A stretch of DNA of 64,000 bases from Isoetes taiwanensis (GCA_021234155.1 JAJEKV010000010.1:4500871-4564870); one strand, 5' to 3'; shown: positions 9,780 to 19,802, counted from the stretch's first letter. The notes: generated by a model from the sequence alone, not told the origin. A program made the numbers and translations.

Positions 9780-11570
9780 TTTGTGATGATGTAGGCATCA
9801 ATGGAGGTTTGGTTATCGTTCTCTATTCAAGCCATTCCAAGCGTTGAAAAGAATGGGCACAAAAAAAGTATTCGCTCCACGTCCACAAATTGTCGAGAAT
9901 ACAAGGGTTACTAGGACAAAGATGGTGTATGCCATATTAGGAGAGATGCACCACGTTGAATGTGCTGGTCCTGCCATAGCCATAAAAGATAAGAATGGCA
10001 AGGATTGTTGTGATATAGTTGGAATGAATGAACGCAATAATCTTTGGGTTGACCTGGTTACTCTCTTTACAATTCCTTGTCAAATATTATGACTTAACAA
10101 ATTGCGAGTAAAACTAATGGTGAGATTGAAGTTTGCATAAAATTGGATGAAATGGAACTGACCAAGTTTGAGAAGTATGAGAGGGTATCCGTTGTCATCA
10201 TGAATAGAGCAATTGAGAATGCAATTGCACATGCTAAATCAAAGAGCAACAAGAATAATAAAAAAAGATGTAGAGGTGACGGACGAGGAGAAGAAGCGCG
10301 TCGAAAAATGGTTCTCATGTCAATCAAGATGACACCGGTGGTTAGGTCTCTTTAAAGTTCGAGAAAGAAACCCACGAGGTATTGAAATGGGTGTTCAATC
10401 AAACCGACATCCCGAGTCTAATATCTAGATTCGAGGGAGGGGAAAATTGCAAGTAGATCACTATGGATCTTACAAAGTAATTTTTCACTTGGCGCCCGAT
10501 TTAAAAACCGAGAAAACAATGTACAACATAAGTGGAGGAGGACAAGGAACATGCAAAAGTTGTTATGACCGCAATCATGCAAGGAAGTCAAGTAATTGGG
10601 AAGACTGTTTCAACCTTGTCCCTTAACCAAGAAAATGCTCCTAATAGAGGAGAAGAAGATCCCAAGTTCCATGGCATTTTCTCCATTCCATTAGAGAGGG
10701 TTCATATCGCACTTTGCACGGCTTTTTGTGAGAATCATCGACAAGATGATATTTTTGAGCTGCAGATTCGTGTGGAACATTTCGACAAGAAGAGAAGAGA
10801 GGAAGGAATTCGTAGAGTTGAACATGTTCTATCGAATGTGTTTGCATGGTGGCAATGTAAGATTAGAGCTCGATGAGAAACGGGCGGGAAGAACAAGTGT
10901 GTGCCGTCAGAAGGTGTCAATTGAGGGGTGAAAGCTCGACGCTTCATAAAGAATCATAGAGAGGCTCTGAACGGAAACCGGATGGGAGAAAAGGTCTATG
11001 AATTTGGAAAATTGCTGGTTGATGCGAGCAAGACCGCACGAGATGGCGCTCGCTCGGCATTGAAAAAAAAAGCATGGGATGCATTGTCCGAATTGTTCCC
11101 ATACATTCGAGAGAATGGACCTCACAAGAGAAGATGCGTAAAATGTTCGTGCAAGTTTAATAACAAATTTATTAAAGCTTTCATAGACGATGGGGAGAGA
11201 GTGAAGTCACACACTACTTGCACATCTTTTGGGCTCATGCACCTTGGTTTTTAGGAAGTATGGAAGCCTAGCAAAGGTGGAGTGCACAAGGCATGGAGAA
11301 GTCGCATAAACAAGCTAAAATAGCCTTTCATCGTAACACTCAAAGAGGGGTGGAAATGTGGGAACCAACCCTCTAAGACAGATGATGAGAGTGGTTTTAT
11401 AGAAGGGCGATGGCTAACACGACAAGAAGGTCGCTTTAAGGAGCAAACCGAAGTCATAAACACCATTGGCATAATGTCAAGAGAAAAACGGAAAGTTGCT
11501 TGGCAAAATTCTAGGGCCCCACTAGCATCGCGAAGGTGGAGATCTAAGAGACAAAGAATCGGTAAAGTAT
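9780..11570 (+). pseudogene. Large element gene with ERVHI..LHGGNV..KARRF block, broken
   Basis: Recurrent similarity can be followed across frames: GGGQGTCKSCYDRNHAR near 10530 (a possible Cys/His knuckle), FHGIFSIPLERVHIALCTAF near 10675, RIIDKMIFLSCRFVWNIS near 10730, LHGGNVRLELDEKRAGRTS near 10843, VKARRFIKNHREALNGNR near 10926 and FWAHAPWFL near 11233. From memory, these blocks belong to a protein family widespread in mobile-element-like loci of streptophytes and some invertebrates. I know no agreed function for it. At least three frameshifts break it here. A role in mobility of the 13.6-kb element is inferred only from its size and position. Confidence 0.5.
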
Positions 11571-11589
11571 ACTTGTAATGTGTAGCATG

Positions 11590-11657
11590 TTCACATGACG
11601 CCAAGTACTTGCCTCCAACCTTGTTTGCACACAACCGAAGCTTCGCGTCGTGTGATC
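11590..11657. repeat. Element hairpin 2
   Basis: Arms TTCACATGACGCCAAG and CTTCGCGTCGTGTGATC, about 68 bp, just after the end of the large plus-strand gene and before the convergent minus-strand gene. Confidence 0.7.
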
Positions 11658-12106
11658 TTATTTGTATCATACTACCGCGAATAAAGTGGAGTTCGCTATT
11701 GCTTGCATTTATGTGGCTTCGTGGGGTGAAGCTTTACAAGATAATAATAAAAAAGGGTTACTTTTGATTAAAGTTGTGAAAGATGTTACATTGAAAAACA
11801 AAATACAATGACTCATTGTTGCTCCAAAGGCGAGCTCTTCTTCATTATCTTCATCATCATCATCGCTCGCCCTCGCCTTCGCCTTCTTCATCTCTTCTCC
11901 TCAAGCGAGCAATCACCCTATCCAAACGCGTTCCTCCAATCTGTCCACCATCTCTTTGTAAATGTCCCGCTCCCTGTCCCAATAGCACAACGTGTTTTTT
12001 TCGCTGAATTAGCAACCTCGTTGCCGTCATAACCACCTCAAGGCGGTTGTTGGGGCATGTCATCCCGTCCACCTTCTATTCAATCGCTGACGATTTGCCT
12101 CTCCGG

Positions 12107-12298
12107 CTACTGAAGCATGAGAAGGTTGAATTCATTCTCTTCTTCTTTCTGCTGAATTGTAATGGCATTTTCCTTTAGAAGATCATCTTGCTCCTTCAAC
12201 CTCTTCATTAGAACACCCAACACTATGTCAGAAGGGAGTTCTATCCTCTTGCGTTTTCCCTTATCAGCGGTTGAGGATGTGGAGGCCATAGATGACAA
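12107..12298 (-). CDS. Small coiled-coil protein, paralogue 1
   Basis: A 63-codon frame opening MSSMASTSS, followed by a KRKRIELPSDIVLGVLMKR block and a predicted coiled coil (LKEQDDLLKENAITIQQKEEE). The block is shared with the proteins at 13780-14136 and 14642-15030 (pattern KRxRxELPxDIxLxVxMKRxKE), showing that the frame is real. It is shorter than paralogue 2 and may be truncated. The basic patch before the coiled coil suggests a nuclear or nucleic-acid-associated role, but there is no recognised domain. Confidence 0.55.
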   Translation of the reverse strand: MSSMASTSSTADKGKRKRIELPSDIVLGVLMKRLKEQDDLLKENAITIQQKEEENEFNLLMLQ

Positions 12299-12530
12299 AT
12301 GGGAGGGACGTTAAGATTATAGAAGTGAGGAGCAAAGACTTTAACCGGCGGAAGGAGCACAATGCAAGGACCTCAATTTATATATATTAGCACTTGAACA
12401 TATTAAACATACGGTCATCAGCCGCACGCGTGTCGAGCGGATTTCGCTTTCGGTTGTCCGCTAGAACACATTAATGGTACCGTCATTTGGAACACATTAA
12501 TAACTATTCTAACTACATCAGATCACACCA

Positions 12531-12590
12531 CCGCTGAATCGACACGACACGAGCTTTAAAACCCTATGAAGGGTTTCGCTCCGTGTGATC
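12531..12590. repeat. Element hairpin 3
   Basis: Arms GATCACACCACCGC and TTCGCTCCGTGTGATC, 60 bp. It lies upstream of paralogue 1 and downstream of the minus-strand ORF at 12660-12980. Confidence 0.6.
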
Positions 12591-12659
12591 TGTCTTGTCA
12601 TTCTCTCTACCACGGATATTGAAAATTAAAAATAGGAAACATAATATTCAGCACATTTG

Positions 12660-12980
12660 TCAAAAACTTTTCCCAAAGAGAAATAAAACCATTACAAACA
12701 TTAAAAAAAAAATGGGCCCCTCTAGGAGGAGCCCGATGCCTATGATCGCCGGGGCAAGCTCTTCCCCGAGGGCGTTGATAATTTTTTTTCGCTCCTCCAA
12801 CATGATTGCCCGCCCCGCAACCATGTTCTCATATTCCGCAACCTTATCTTCCCGCCATCGAAGTTGAGCTCGGGCAACCTCTCCCGCCGATTGCGGCCCT
12901 AAGCCTCGCTTGGAGATTATATCTCGTGGGCGCTGCATTCGCGGTCTAAGGCAGCCCGTGATTGTCAAGACTAAAATCAC
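12660..12980 (-). CDS. Hypothetical ORF, possible relative of the small coiled-coil family
   Basis: A 106-codon frame with an Arg/Glu-rich helical middle (AQLRWREDKVAEYENMVAG) and a hydrophobic C-terminus. It lacks the KRxRxELPxDI block, but begins close to where a frameshift could join it to sequence upstream around 13000-13200. It may be a broken member of the same family or a chance ORF. Confidence 0.3.
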   Translation of the reverse strand: MILVLTITGCLRPRMQRPRDIISKRGLGPQSAGEVARAQLRWREDKVAEYENMVAGRAIMLEERKKIINALGEELAPAIIGIGLLLEGPIFFLMFVMVLFLFGKSF

Positions 12981-13625
12981 CTCCCTATAGAAGGCGGCCG
13001 TGTCCTCCTCGCAAGAAACCGGCTTGGCGACGCCTTCATCATTCTTTTCTTTTTAGAAGGCGGATCCGTTCCTCCGCCAAAGACTAATGTTCTAAATTTC
13101 TTTGACCAAAACTTGAGACAAGATCTCTAAGCAGGATGGAACCGGAGCCGGAGGCCATTGAAAGTGATGGGAGAACAGGAGAGATGGTCGAGGGCGGATG
13201 TGGTAGAACAGAGATGGCGGATAGGAGAAGACAAAGGCCTCCGACGCTTTATATAGAAACTAGAGATACGTTGGAATCTACGGCCATGAAAACCGATAAA
13301 GTTGTGTAATAATCCCACGAGGCTTAAATTATAGCATGCAATTAGGGCAACGGTAGCCTATGTTCGCATCATGGGATCCGCCATATCCTAGCCGCATCGT
13401 ATGCAGGCCGCATAAAAAAAAGTTGTTATTGTGGCAAACAAGATGCCACGTCCTTGGCATGACGTTGTCTTCCACATGCCACGTATGTGAATAGACGTTG
13501 TCATCCACATGCAAATTCGCATTTACCTGCAAGTTATCACATAATCTAGCTACATATTTGTGTTACATATACTTTTCCATTAATAAATTAGGAATTTATA
13601 CATACAACGAGGTGTACGTTGTGGA

Positions 13626-13695
13626 GATCATACGACGGAAATCCATTGATTGCTACCTAATTGCAAGAATGGCATTTTTCAAGGCCGCGGTGATC
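13626..13695. repeat. Element hairpin 4
   Basis: A decayed copy: GATCATACGACGGAAAT on one side and CCGCGGTGATC on the other. Its loop (CCATTGATTGCTACCTAATT) is identical to that of hairpin 6, because the gene and its hairpin were duplicated together. Confidence 0.65.
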
Positions 13696-13779
13696 TTTTA
13701 ATAAAACAAAACAAGAGAACAGATAGAAGCAAGAAATAGAGCAAATTTTTCTTTGAAACAAAAAATATATATACAATGG

Positions 13780-14136
13780 CTAGGGATCTTCATGATCCTG
13801 TAGCTGAAGCCGTAAAGCTGCGTTCTCATCCTCCGCAGCTCGAAGCTTCTTCTCCATATCTTCTAGCGCCTGCGAAATATTGTGTGCAGTTAAAACTGCC
13901 TCGACCCTATGGCTATTGGCCTCTCGGTACCTGGTTAATGTTGCCGCGAGCTCAAGGTCTCGCTCATGCAGCAGCCCCCTCGTGAATTCTAACCTGTCCA
14001 CCGCCTCCATCTTCTCGGCGACGAGACGGCTGTTTTCGTCGTGAACCTCCTTGAATCTCTTCATCACCACAGCAAGGGTGATGTCCGCGGGCAGCTCTGG
14101 GCGCGGTCGCTTGCTGGAGGAGGATGAAGATGCCAT
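13780..14136 (-). CDS. Small coiled-coil protein, paralogue 2 (intact)
   Basis: A 118-codon frame: a Ser-rich start (MASSSSSSKRPRPELPAD), the shared DITLAVVMKRFKE block at residues 18-30, and a long heptad-like coiled coil from about residue 30 to 112. There are no enzyme motifs. Flanked by hairpin 4 downstream and hairpin 5 upstream. The whole unit of gene, 3' region and hairpin is duplicated at 14450-15120 (paralogue 3). Conservation of the frame among three copies that differ in DNA sequence argues that a protein was selected for while the element was active. Confidence 0.65.
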   Translation of the reverse strand: MASSSSSSKRPRPELPADITLAVVMKRFKEVHDENSRLVAEKMEAVDRLEFTRGLLHERDLELAATLTRYREANSHRVEAVLTAHNISQALEDMEKKLRAAEDENAALRLQLQDHEDP

Positions 14137-14253
14137 CGGAGGAGAAGGCGGAAGGCGGAGAAGATGAGCAGAAGGCGGAAGGCGGAAGAGGATCGGAGGT
14201 CGAAGGCAAGATAGAAGGTCTTCTATTTATAACAGGGATTTCGTAGTAGCTTG

Positions 14254-14317
14254 AGTCACACGACGCGAAGGATGCCGTCGGTCAGAAAATGGACCGTTAC
14301 TTCTCGTGTCGTGTGAG
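14254..14317. repeat. Element hairpin 5
   Basis: Arms GAGTCACACGACGCGAAG and TTCTCGTGTCGTGTGAGG, 64 bp, upstream of paralogue 2. Confidence 0.7.
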
Positions 14318-14478
14318 GAAAAAGGACCGTTACTTCTTCTAACATCTTTTCTTCCAGAGAAAGCTCGTGTGATAATTTTTATTGATAATTTCGGTGATAC
14401 AATCTATACATAAGTAATTTTACTGATACATAACTAAAGATAGAACTTCTCATTGAAGCAAAATAGAACGGCATGGAG

Positions 14479-14543
14479 ATCACACGACGCGAAATCCATT
14501 GATTGCTACCTAATTGCAAGCAAGGCATTTTGCGTCGTGTGAT
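14479..14543. repeat. Element hairpin 6 (best preserved)
   Basis: Arms ATCACACGACGCGAAAT and ATTTTGCGTCGTGTGAT pair over 15 of about 17 bases around a 31-base loop. Located just downstream of paralogue 3. Confidence 0.8.
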
Positions 14544-14641
14544 ATTTTAATAAAACAGAACATACATTGGAACAAGAGGATAGATAGAAGCAAAAAATAG
14601 AGAAAACTTTTCTTTGAAGCAAAAAATAGATAGATACAACG

Positions 14642-15030
14642 ACTAGGGATCTTCATGATCCTCTAGCTGATTTTCATGTCCCGCACCGGCCGTAAGGTCG
14701 CGTTCTCATCCTCCGCAATTTCGGAGCTTCTTCTCCATATCTTCTAAGGCACGCAAAATCGCGGAGCAGTTTCAACCGCCTCGGCCCCCGCTGCGTCGCC
14801 TCTTGGTACATGGCTTAATGTTTCCGCGAGCTCAATGTCTCGCTTCGTCGGCAGGCTCCCCTCGTGAAGGCTAACCGGCGACCGCCTCCATATTCTCGGC
14901 GACGGCGGTTGTTTTCATCATGGATCTCCTTGAATCTCTTCATCACCACCGCAAGGGTGATGTCCACGGCAGCTCGGGCGCGGGGAGTGCTATCTTGGCG
15001 TGGTCGCTTGCTAGAGGAAGATGATGCCAT
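14642..15030 (-). pseudogene. Small coiled-coil protein, paralogue 3, frameshifted
   Basis: The ATG at 15030 opens MASSSSSKRPRQDSTPRARA, then VDITLAVVMKRFKEIHDENN, as in paralogue 2. The frame is lost after about 45 codons, though DNA similarity to paralogue 2 continues to the shared terminal sequence (CTAGGGATCTTCATGATCC) near 14642. It has a short insertion (DSTPRARA) relative to paralogue 2. This is a tandem duplicate that has decayed. Confidence 0.7.
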
Positions 15031-15217
15031 CGGAGGTAAGGTGGAAGGCGGAAGCCGGAAGTAGAAGATGAGCGTAAGGCGGAAGGCGATTGGAGGTCGA
15101 GTGGACATCGGTCTTCTATTTATAACATGAGTCACACGAGCCGCTTCTCGGGCGTCGCGGTGAGGAATAAATAAATTAATTGTTTTTTCCAATAATATTT
15201 CATTTCTTCGAGATAAT

Positions 15218-15282
15218 ATCACACGACGCGAAAACCTAGATATGACGTAAAAATCGATCGATGTATTTCGCGTGATGTGAAT
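15218..15282. repeat. Element hairpin 7
   Basis: Arms ATCACACGACGCGAAA and TTTCGCGTGATGTGAT, 65 bp, upstream of paralogue 3. A shorter partial relative (GTCACACGAGCCGC) lies at 15130-15165. Confidence 0.7.
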
Positions 15283-15381
15283 AAATACAAATAAAATAAT
15301 TTTTATTAGGAATTTCGAAGGACAATCTGTACATAAATAATTTTACCGATACAAGTTGGAAAATATATAACTTCCAATTTT

Positions 15382-16810
15382 TCAAGCTTCGTCGTCAATT
15401 TCATGCTCTTTCAATCCCTCGCCAGACCGATCCAACAAGGCAATGACTTCCATGTTATCGACCCCAGCTTCCAACCTTGGGTGAGTCAAGCCAGCAGCTA
15501 CAAAATTTAACATATTGCTCGCCCGCAGACCGGCTTGGTCATCAAAATATTGTAGCACAACATCCCGCCGAATTGCTATCACCCTTTCAGTGTTTGATGC
15601 CAATTGGGAATGGTTCCTAACATGCATAATGCACGGATGTAATAGACAAACTCGCACCTTTTTGACCTGAAAGTTCGCTGAAGACGATTATCTCCCCATT
15701 AACGAATCTTGAGATATATCGTAACAATGTAGAGTCCTTCAATCTTTCCTCGCCCCCCGTGCATGTCGGCAAGAAAAATCATCTACTTCCCACAAATAAG
15801 AACCCTCAAGCTTATCTTCTTCACATTTATCCTCATCTACGAGGCTTATCCGCCGCTGATTGATCAAGGGCCTCGCCAAACCTCAGAGATCCCGCTGGTA
15901 GCTTTGCACCCGAGACGCTGGAATTCTTCTTCCGCTGGTAGATTCACCTCATCTTGAGCAAATCGAGACTCCAGCCTCTCATAGGCTTCTTTAAGCTTTA
16001 TAGCATTGCCGGTATAATTAGACACTTCAAACATCTCTTTGTCCAAATCCTCTTCAAAATCTAGGCCTAAGTTTACCCATTCGCCAAGGTAATCGATAAG
16101 CTCGTCTTCCCTAGCACACATTCAGAACAAAGACGGGTTCCTCAAGATATCACTTAGCAATAGGTATTCTTTGCCTTCCACTAAAATTGGCGTTATGTCG
16201 ACAACTTCTTTTCATCCTCATCCCCATCCTCATCACCTTCGTAATCATCTCCTCCTCCTGGTTCACCCAAGGCCAAGGTCAAGCTAAAACTCCTACATTC
16301 TTGCTCTTCTTCTTGTAGATCTATCTCCATTTCTACGCCATAGTCAAGATCATCACACATAACTGACCCCTTGGCTTAAAGATTTCATTGTTTCCAAAGT
16401 TGTATCTTCGGTTTGGCCGAAAGGTAATGCAATAACTAACAAATGCAAACCAAAAGAGAAATAAGATACCTTCTTAAGCACAAGGACGCAGCCCAGAGGA
16501 GCCCGCTATGCTAAAGATTCTTGAAAACATCTTCCCCTGCTTTGCAAATGGGAAGCCGCCTCCTCTAGAGCTGGTTTTGGAATCCACGAGCCGGGACATC
16601 CGCAAAGGACGCGGCGCCGAGACCAAGCGGTCCGGGTGAAAGCTAAGGCAACCTCGCGAGCGATAGCATCCAAGCTCGCCATCGCTTGCCATGATGTCCA
16701 ACTCCTTGCAATAGAACGGATAAATCGAAGTCGGGCGCAACTTCCTCGTTGTCATGAGGGGCTGATGCATACCATTCCGTGAACTTCACATAACAATCCA
16801 TGGCGGCCAT
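15382..16810 (-). pseudogene. Minus-strand gene region of the element, several open blocks
   Basis: A start at 16810 (ATGGCCGCCATGG, a good plant Kozak context) opens MAAMDCYVKFTEWYASAPHD and continues acidic for about 35 codons. Frames at 16474-16770, 15864-16121 (LGLDFEEDLDKEMFEVSNYT) and 15382-15657 (RLEAGVDNMEVIALLDR) lie in the same direction. They may be exons or frameshifted pieces of one or two genes. I recognise no family. No family hairpin separates them, which favours a single gene. Confidence 0.35.
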
Positions 16811-16946
16811 TTACTAAAGCAAGAAGATGTTTAGGAGCCGTAAGGCTACCGTCACTTTTGAACTCAAGTAGCCATTGTCGATTATGAAAGGGGACACACC
16901 GTTGTGGGGAGATTTGTCCGCACATTTTAGGGTTAGGGTTATGGTT

Positions 16947-17015
16947 GGATCACACGACGTCAAGACTACTATGTGCAACAAAAAGCACAATGCTTGTCTG
17001 CTTGGCCAGGTGATC
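16947..17015. repeat. Element hairpin 8 (partial)
   Basis: The left arm GATCACACGACGTCAAG is well preserved; the right arm is reduced to CAGGTGATCC. It lies between the block gene ending upstream and the histone-like gene. Confidence 0.5.
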
Positions 17016-17115
17016 CTCACGCATAACATTAAAAAAAAAAAAAGTGCTAAGCTAGGCTTCTAAGAAAGAAATGGACTAAGAGATTAAGCTTATAAAGCCA
17101 TTACATTAAGAAATA

Positions 17116-17700
17116 TTATACATATGAAAAACACAAAGGCACTTCACGGCCTTTTTTTCGGGGGTCTTTCTTCTTGTTGTATTCATCCATAAAATTTTGA
17201 CCATAGTACTCGGGATCCCTTATGCGTAAGACGAGGCGCATGTCCTTGGGCATGACAAAGCCACCCGCTTGGCATGTATTGTTGCAAGTCTGCGAGTCCT
17301 CGAATGCAATCGACACCAACCGGCCGAAGCCATTTGAAGAGCATTTAAGGCGCTTGCTTGAATTCTCAGAATCGGTATGATGTATCGCACCACACTCTTG
17401 CGTAATCTCTTTCACGAGCCCGGCAAATGGGAGACGCTGAATGACCATCTCGGCTTTTCCGATACTTTTAATCTCAAGCTTTTAATGCCAGGGCTTCGCC
17501 TTTCGCCCGCCACTACCCTCACCCACCCCGGCATTTGGAGTTCGTTGCTCGGCCACTCTTCCGCCGTCTCCTCACCCCAAACATTTTGCGAGGATGTTCC
17601 TCGCCGACTCTTTACGGCCTCTCCTCACATTTCTGGTCGCCTTCCCCTTTCGGGGCGTTGGGCCTCCTCCTTTGATTTGAAGGTTCGGGCGATCCGGGAG
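17116..17700 (-). pseudogene. Divergent histone H3-like gene, frameshifted
   Basis: Histone H3 forms the core nucleosome tetramer with H4. The 110-codon frame 17116-17448 reads VIQRLPFAGLVKEITQE (alpha-1 of the H3 fold; canonical IRKLPFQRLVREIAQD), then a divergent alpha-2, then AFEDSQTCNN..GGFVMPKDMRLVLRIR, matching the canonical LFEDTNLCAIHAK..IMPKDIQLARRIR. Upstream, in neighbouring frames, are an SPGIKSLR piece, like PGTVALRE, and a basic PRKGKATRNVRRGRK stretch like an H3 tail, so the N-terminus exists but is frameshifted. After the fold there is a 25-residue extension (YGQNFMDEYNKKKDPRKKG) absent from ordinary H3. It is far more divergent than any plant H3 or CENH3 copy would normally be and is carried inside a mobile element. 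Confidence 0.7.
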
Positions 17701-17743
17701 GAGCAGGAGGAGCAATAAGAGCAAGAAGAGGCGTGCCAAATAA

Positions 17744-18810
17744 TTAATCCCATATATACGCTCGCCGGTCTCTCACATTTCCATCCTCCGGTCTCCGAAC
17801 CGAGTGCACCTCCCTACTTACTCGAGCTGCTTCTCCCACCGTCATCATGCGGATTTCTTTTCCGAAGTCTTCGTTAGGCATGGTGGGAGGAGGAGAATCT
17901 CTATCGAGACTTTGATTCAGATGAAGGAGGCGGACTAATGTAATCACCTGGCCTTACACCACCTGGATGGATCCTTGCAGTTTGCTTAGTTCTTGCCGTG
18001 GCTTCTCAGCGGATGGCGCTTTATACTACGAACACTGACAAAAATAGACAACTGGCTAGAGATAAATAGTAAAAAACAGAAGTTAAAGTAAAATATGATG
18101 GTAACATTTTTAAATAATTGTACGGGACCCTAAAAAAATATCGGACAAAATACGGAACCCTAAAAAAACATCGGACGAAAACACAAATAAAAAACCGAGA
18201 TTCAAAGCGCTAGGCGATAGACAATTTCTTGTTGATCGCGAACTCACTAAACTTTACATTTCCCTCTTGCCTATAACCAATCCTAATGCCATCAATAAAA
18301 TAATGGAAGTCGTCAGCAATCTCCTCTATCTCCATTAGCACTCTTAGCTCTGATAATGGTCGGTGGCTGTATAAATGACTTCCTCCCCTCTCCATACTCG
18401 AATATCCACCGCATCGGAGTGTCTGTTATGGTCCTCAAACGGCTCCCAAAAAGTTGTGCAGCCTCTCTTTTTCTGTTTCCTTCATTCTAGTTGACAATTA
18501 ACGTATAAATATTGTTTTGGAAGAAAGTATCTGAACTTAAAGGAGGACTTAACTATGCGGACCTCTGTTAGTTGACCGGATGATTCGTGGAATCGAACAT
18601 CCCAGTCGAGAACAAAAATAAGCCATCCACAAAATCGGCGGTGGGGAGAAAGCACGATATGTCTTTGAGCTTTTGAACTTCCTGCGCCATCCGGAATATG
18701 TTAGCAAATACCTCAAACGGTGTGAAGATTTTGAAACTCATCCTCACGCCCGGGTTTTGGACATTCCCGCTTGCACCTCGTCGCCCATGCATTTCTTCAT
18801 TGCAATTACA
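17744..18810 (-). other. Minus-strand ORF fragments of the element, unrecognised
   Basis: Short frames at 17744-17947, 18210-18395 (ELRVLMEIEEIADDFHYFID) and 18568-18792 (FEVFANIFRMAQEVQKL) run in the same direction as the histone-like gene. Composition looks coding, but I recognise no domain. Direct repeats of a CGGACAAAATACGGAACCC type occur near 18125-18180 between them. Confidence 0.35.
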
Positions 18811-19052
18811 TTGTTCTCATTAGTCGCGGGCTTACAAAGTTCACTTAAAGGGGCAATTAACCGGCTTCAAGCTCGGTTTTCGATCATGTCCAGAAAACCA
18901 GATGCCTATACCCCGGAAGGTCACGCATCCATACCTTGAAAAGGACAATTCGATGTCTATGTGATACACGACAAGTACACTACTAATACTTTCGCCGGAA
19001 TGACATCCACGACGCCCCGATAAACATAAACCCGCACAATAAATTTGTTTGT

Positions 19053-19117
19053 AACACGACGCCGAAACTATCTCTACGCAGTTAAGTAGTCGATGACTAG
19101 CTTCGCGTCGTGTGATC
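19053..19117. repeat. Element hairpin 9
   Basis: Arms AACACGACGCCGAAAC and GCTTCGCGTCGTGTGATC, 65 bp; the last of the family before the right end. Confidence 0.7.
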
Positions 19118-19778
19118 CGATTAAGGTGGTTACCATTTGCGGGCAATTTTGGGAAGCCGCTTTTGGTGGAGATTAGCTCTTTGGCCATATCGAAGGGGTA
19201 TATGCATGTCGTATTGTTATACTTTCCACTTTCCTACCGCTAGAATTCAACTTGAACTCTTTTATCCTACCTATCCAATGTGTCCAAGACGCCTGATCGC
19301 TTTGTCGCTTAACTCTATGCTCGCCCCTCGTTGATGGCAAAGATACTCACCCACTAACCTATTGAGACAAAACCTCCCACTTCTTGACCTTGGGAGTTCT
19401 GTAAATAGGGCAAGAACACAGAAATTACAGGAGACATGGATTGCAGATGAGGAGTGAAGGCGGAGAGGATGCACATAGAGGCGCCGGAGTGACAGTACAG
19501 AAGTTTGGTGCCAAAATTTGATAAGGGAGTTGGTGACGCTGACAGTAGGCGGTCAAAGTCACCATTATTTTGGGCGGCGAAGCGACTCCCGAAAAATACG
19601 GGCCATTAAAATGGTTGCAATAAAAGCGCAGGCATCCCCTATGAAAATACGCCATGTGGATGCCAAGTAAGCCTGCTCATCCTTCTACCTGCCAAGTAAT
19701 ACTGACTTTCGTAAAAAAGGCGCAAACCTGATTGGTCCTGGTGAATCTGACGTGGAAATCTTTAACCCAAGATAAGGG

Positions 19779-19802
19779 CATTTTCAGACCCCAAATCCGC
19801 CC
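19779..19802 (-). repeat. Right terminal inverted repeat
   Basis: Reverse complement of 6195-6218 without mismatch, followed by TA at 19803-19804 and by the resumed LINE sequence. Confidence 0.8.

Larger units (their letters stand above)
6195..19802. mobile_element. 13.6-kb TIR-bounded element inserted in the LINE
   Basis: The ends are exact inverted copies over 24 bp (6195-6218 and 19779-19802; outer bases GGGCGGATTTGGGGTC), flanked by TA on both sides. The interrupted LINE reading continues across the junctions. Inside are an acidic protein gene, a large broken gene on the plus strand, a run of short genes on the minus strand including three paralogous coiled-coil proteins and a histone H3-like gene, and about ten hairpins of one family between genes. 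No DDE transposase, DNA polymerase B, capsid or packaging ATPase was recognised. The left 600 bp are present twice (6195-6800 and about 8303-8945), so the structure may be two nested related copies. Most genes are frameshifted. It could be a giant DNA transposon or an endogenised virus-like element. Confidence 0.75.

Noticed and set aside
6195-19802. LTR retrotransposon explanation of the large insertion
   Set aside because: No long terminal direct repeats, primer-binding site, gag or pol motifs. The ends are inverted, not direct.
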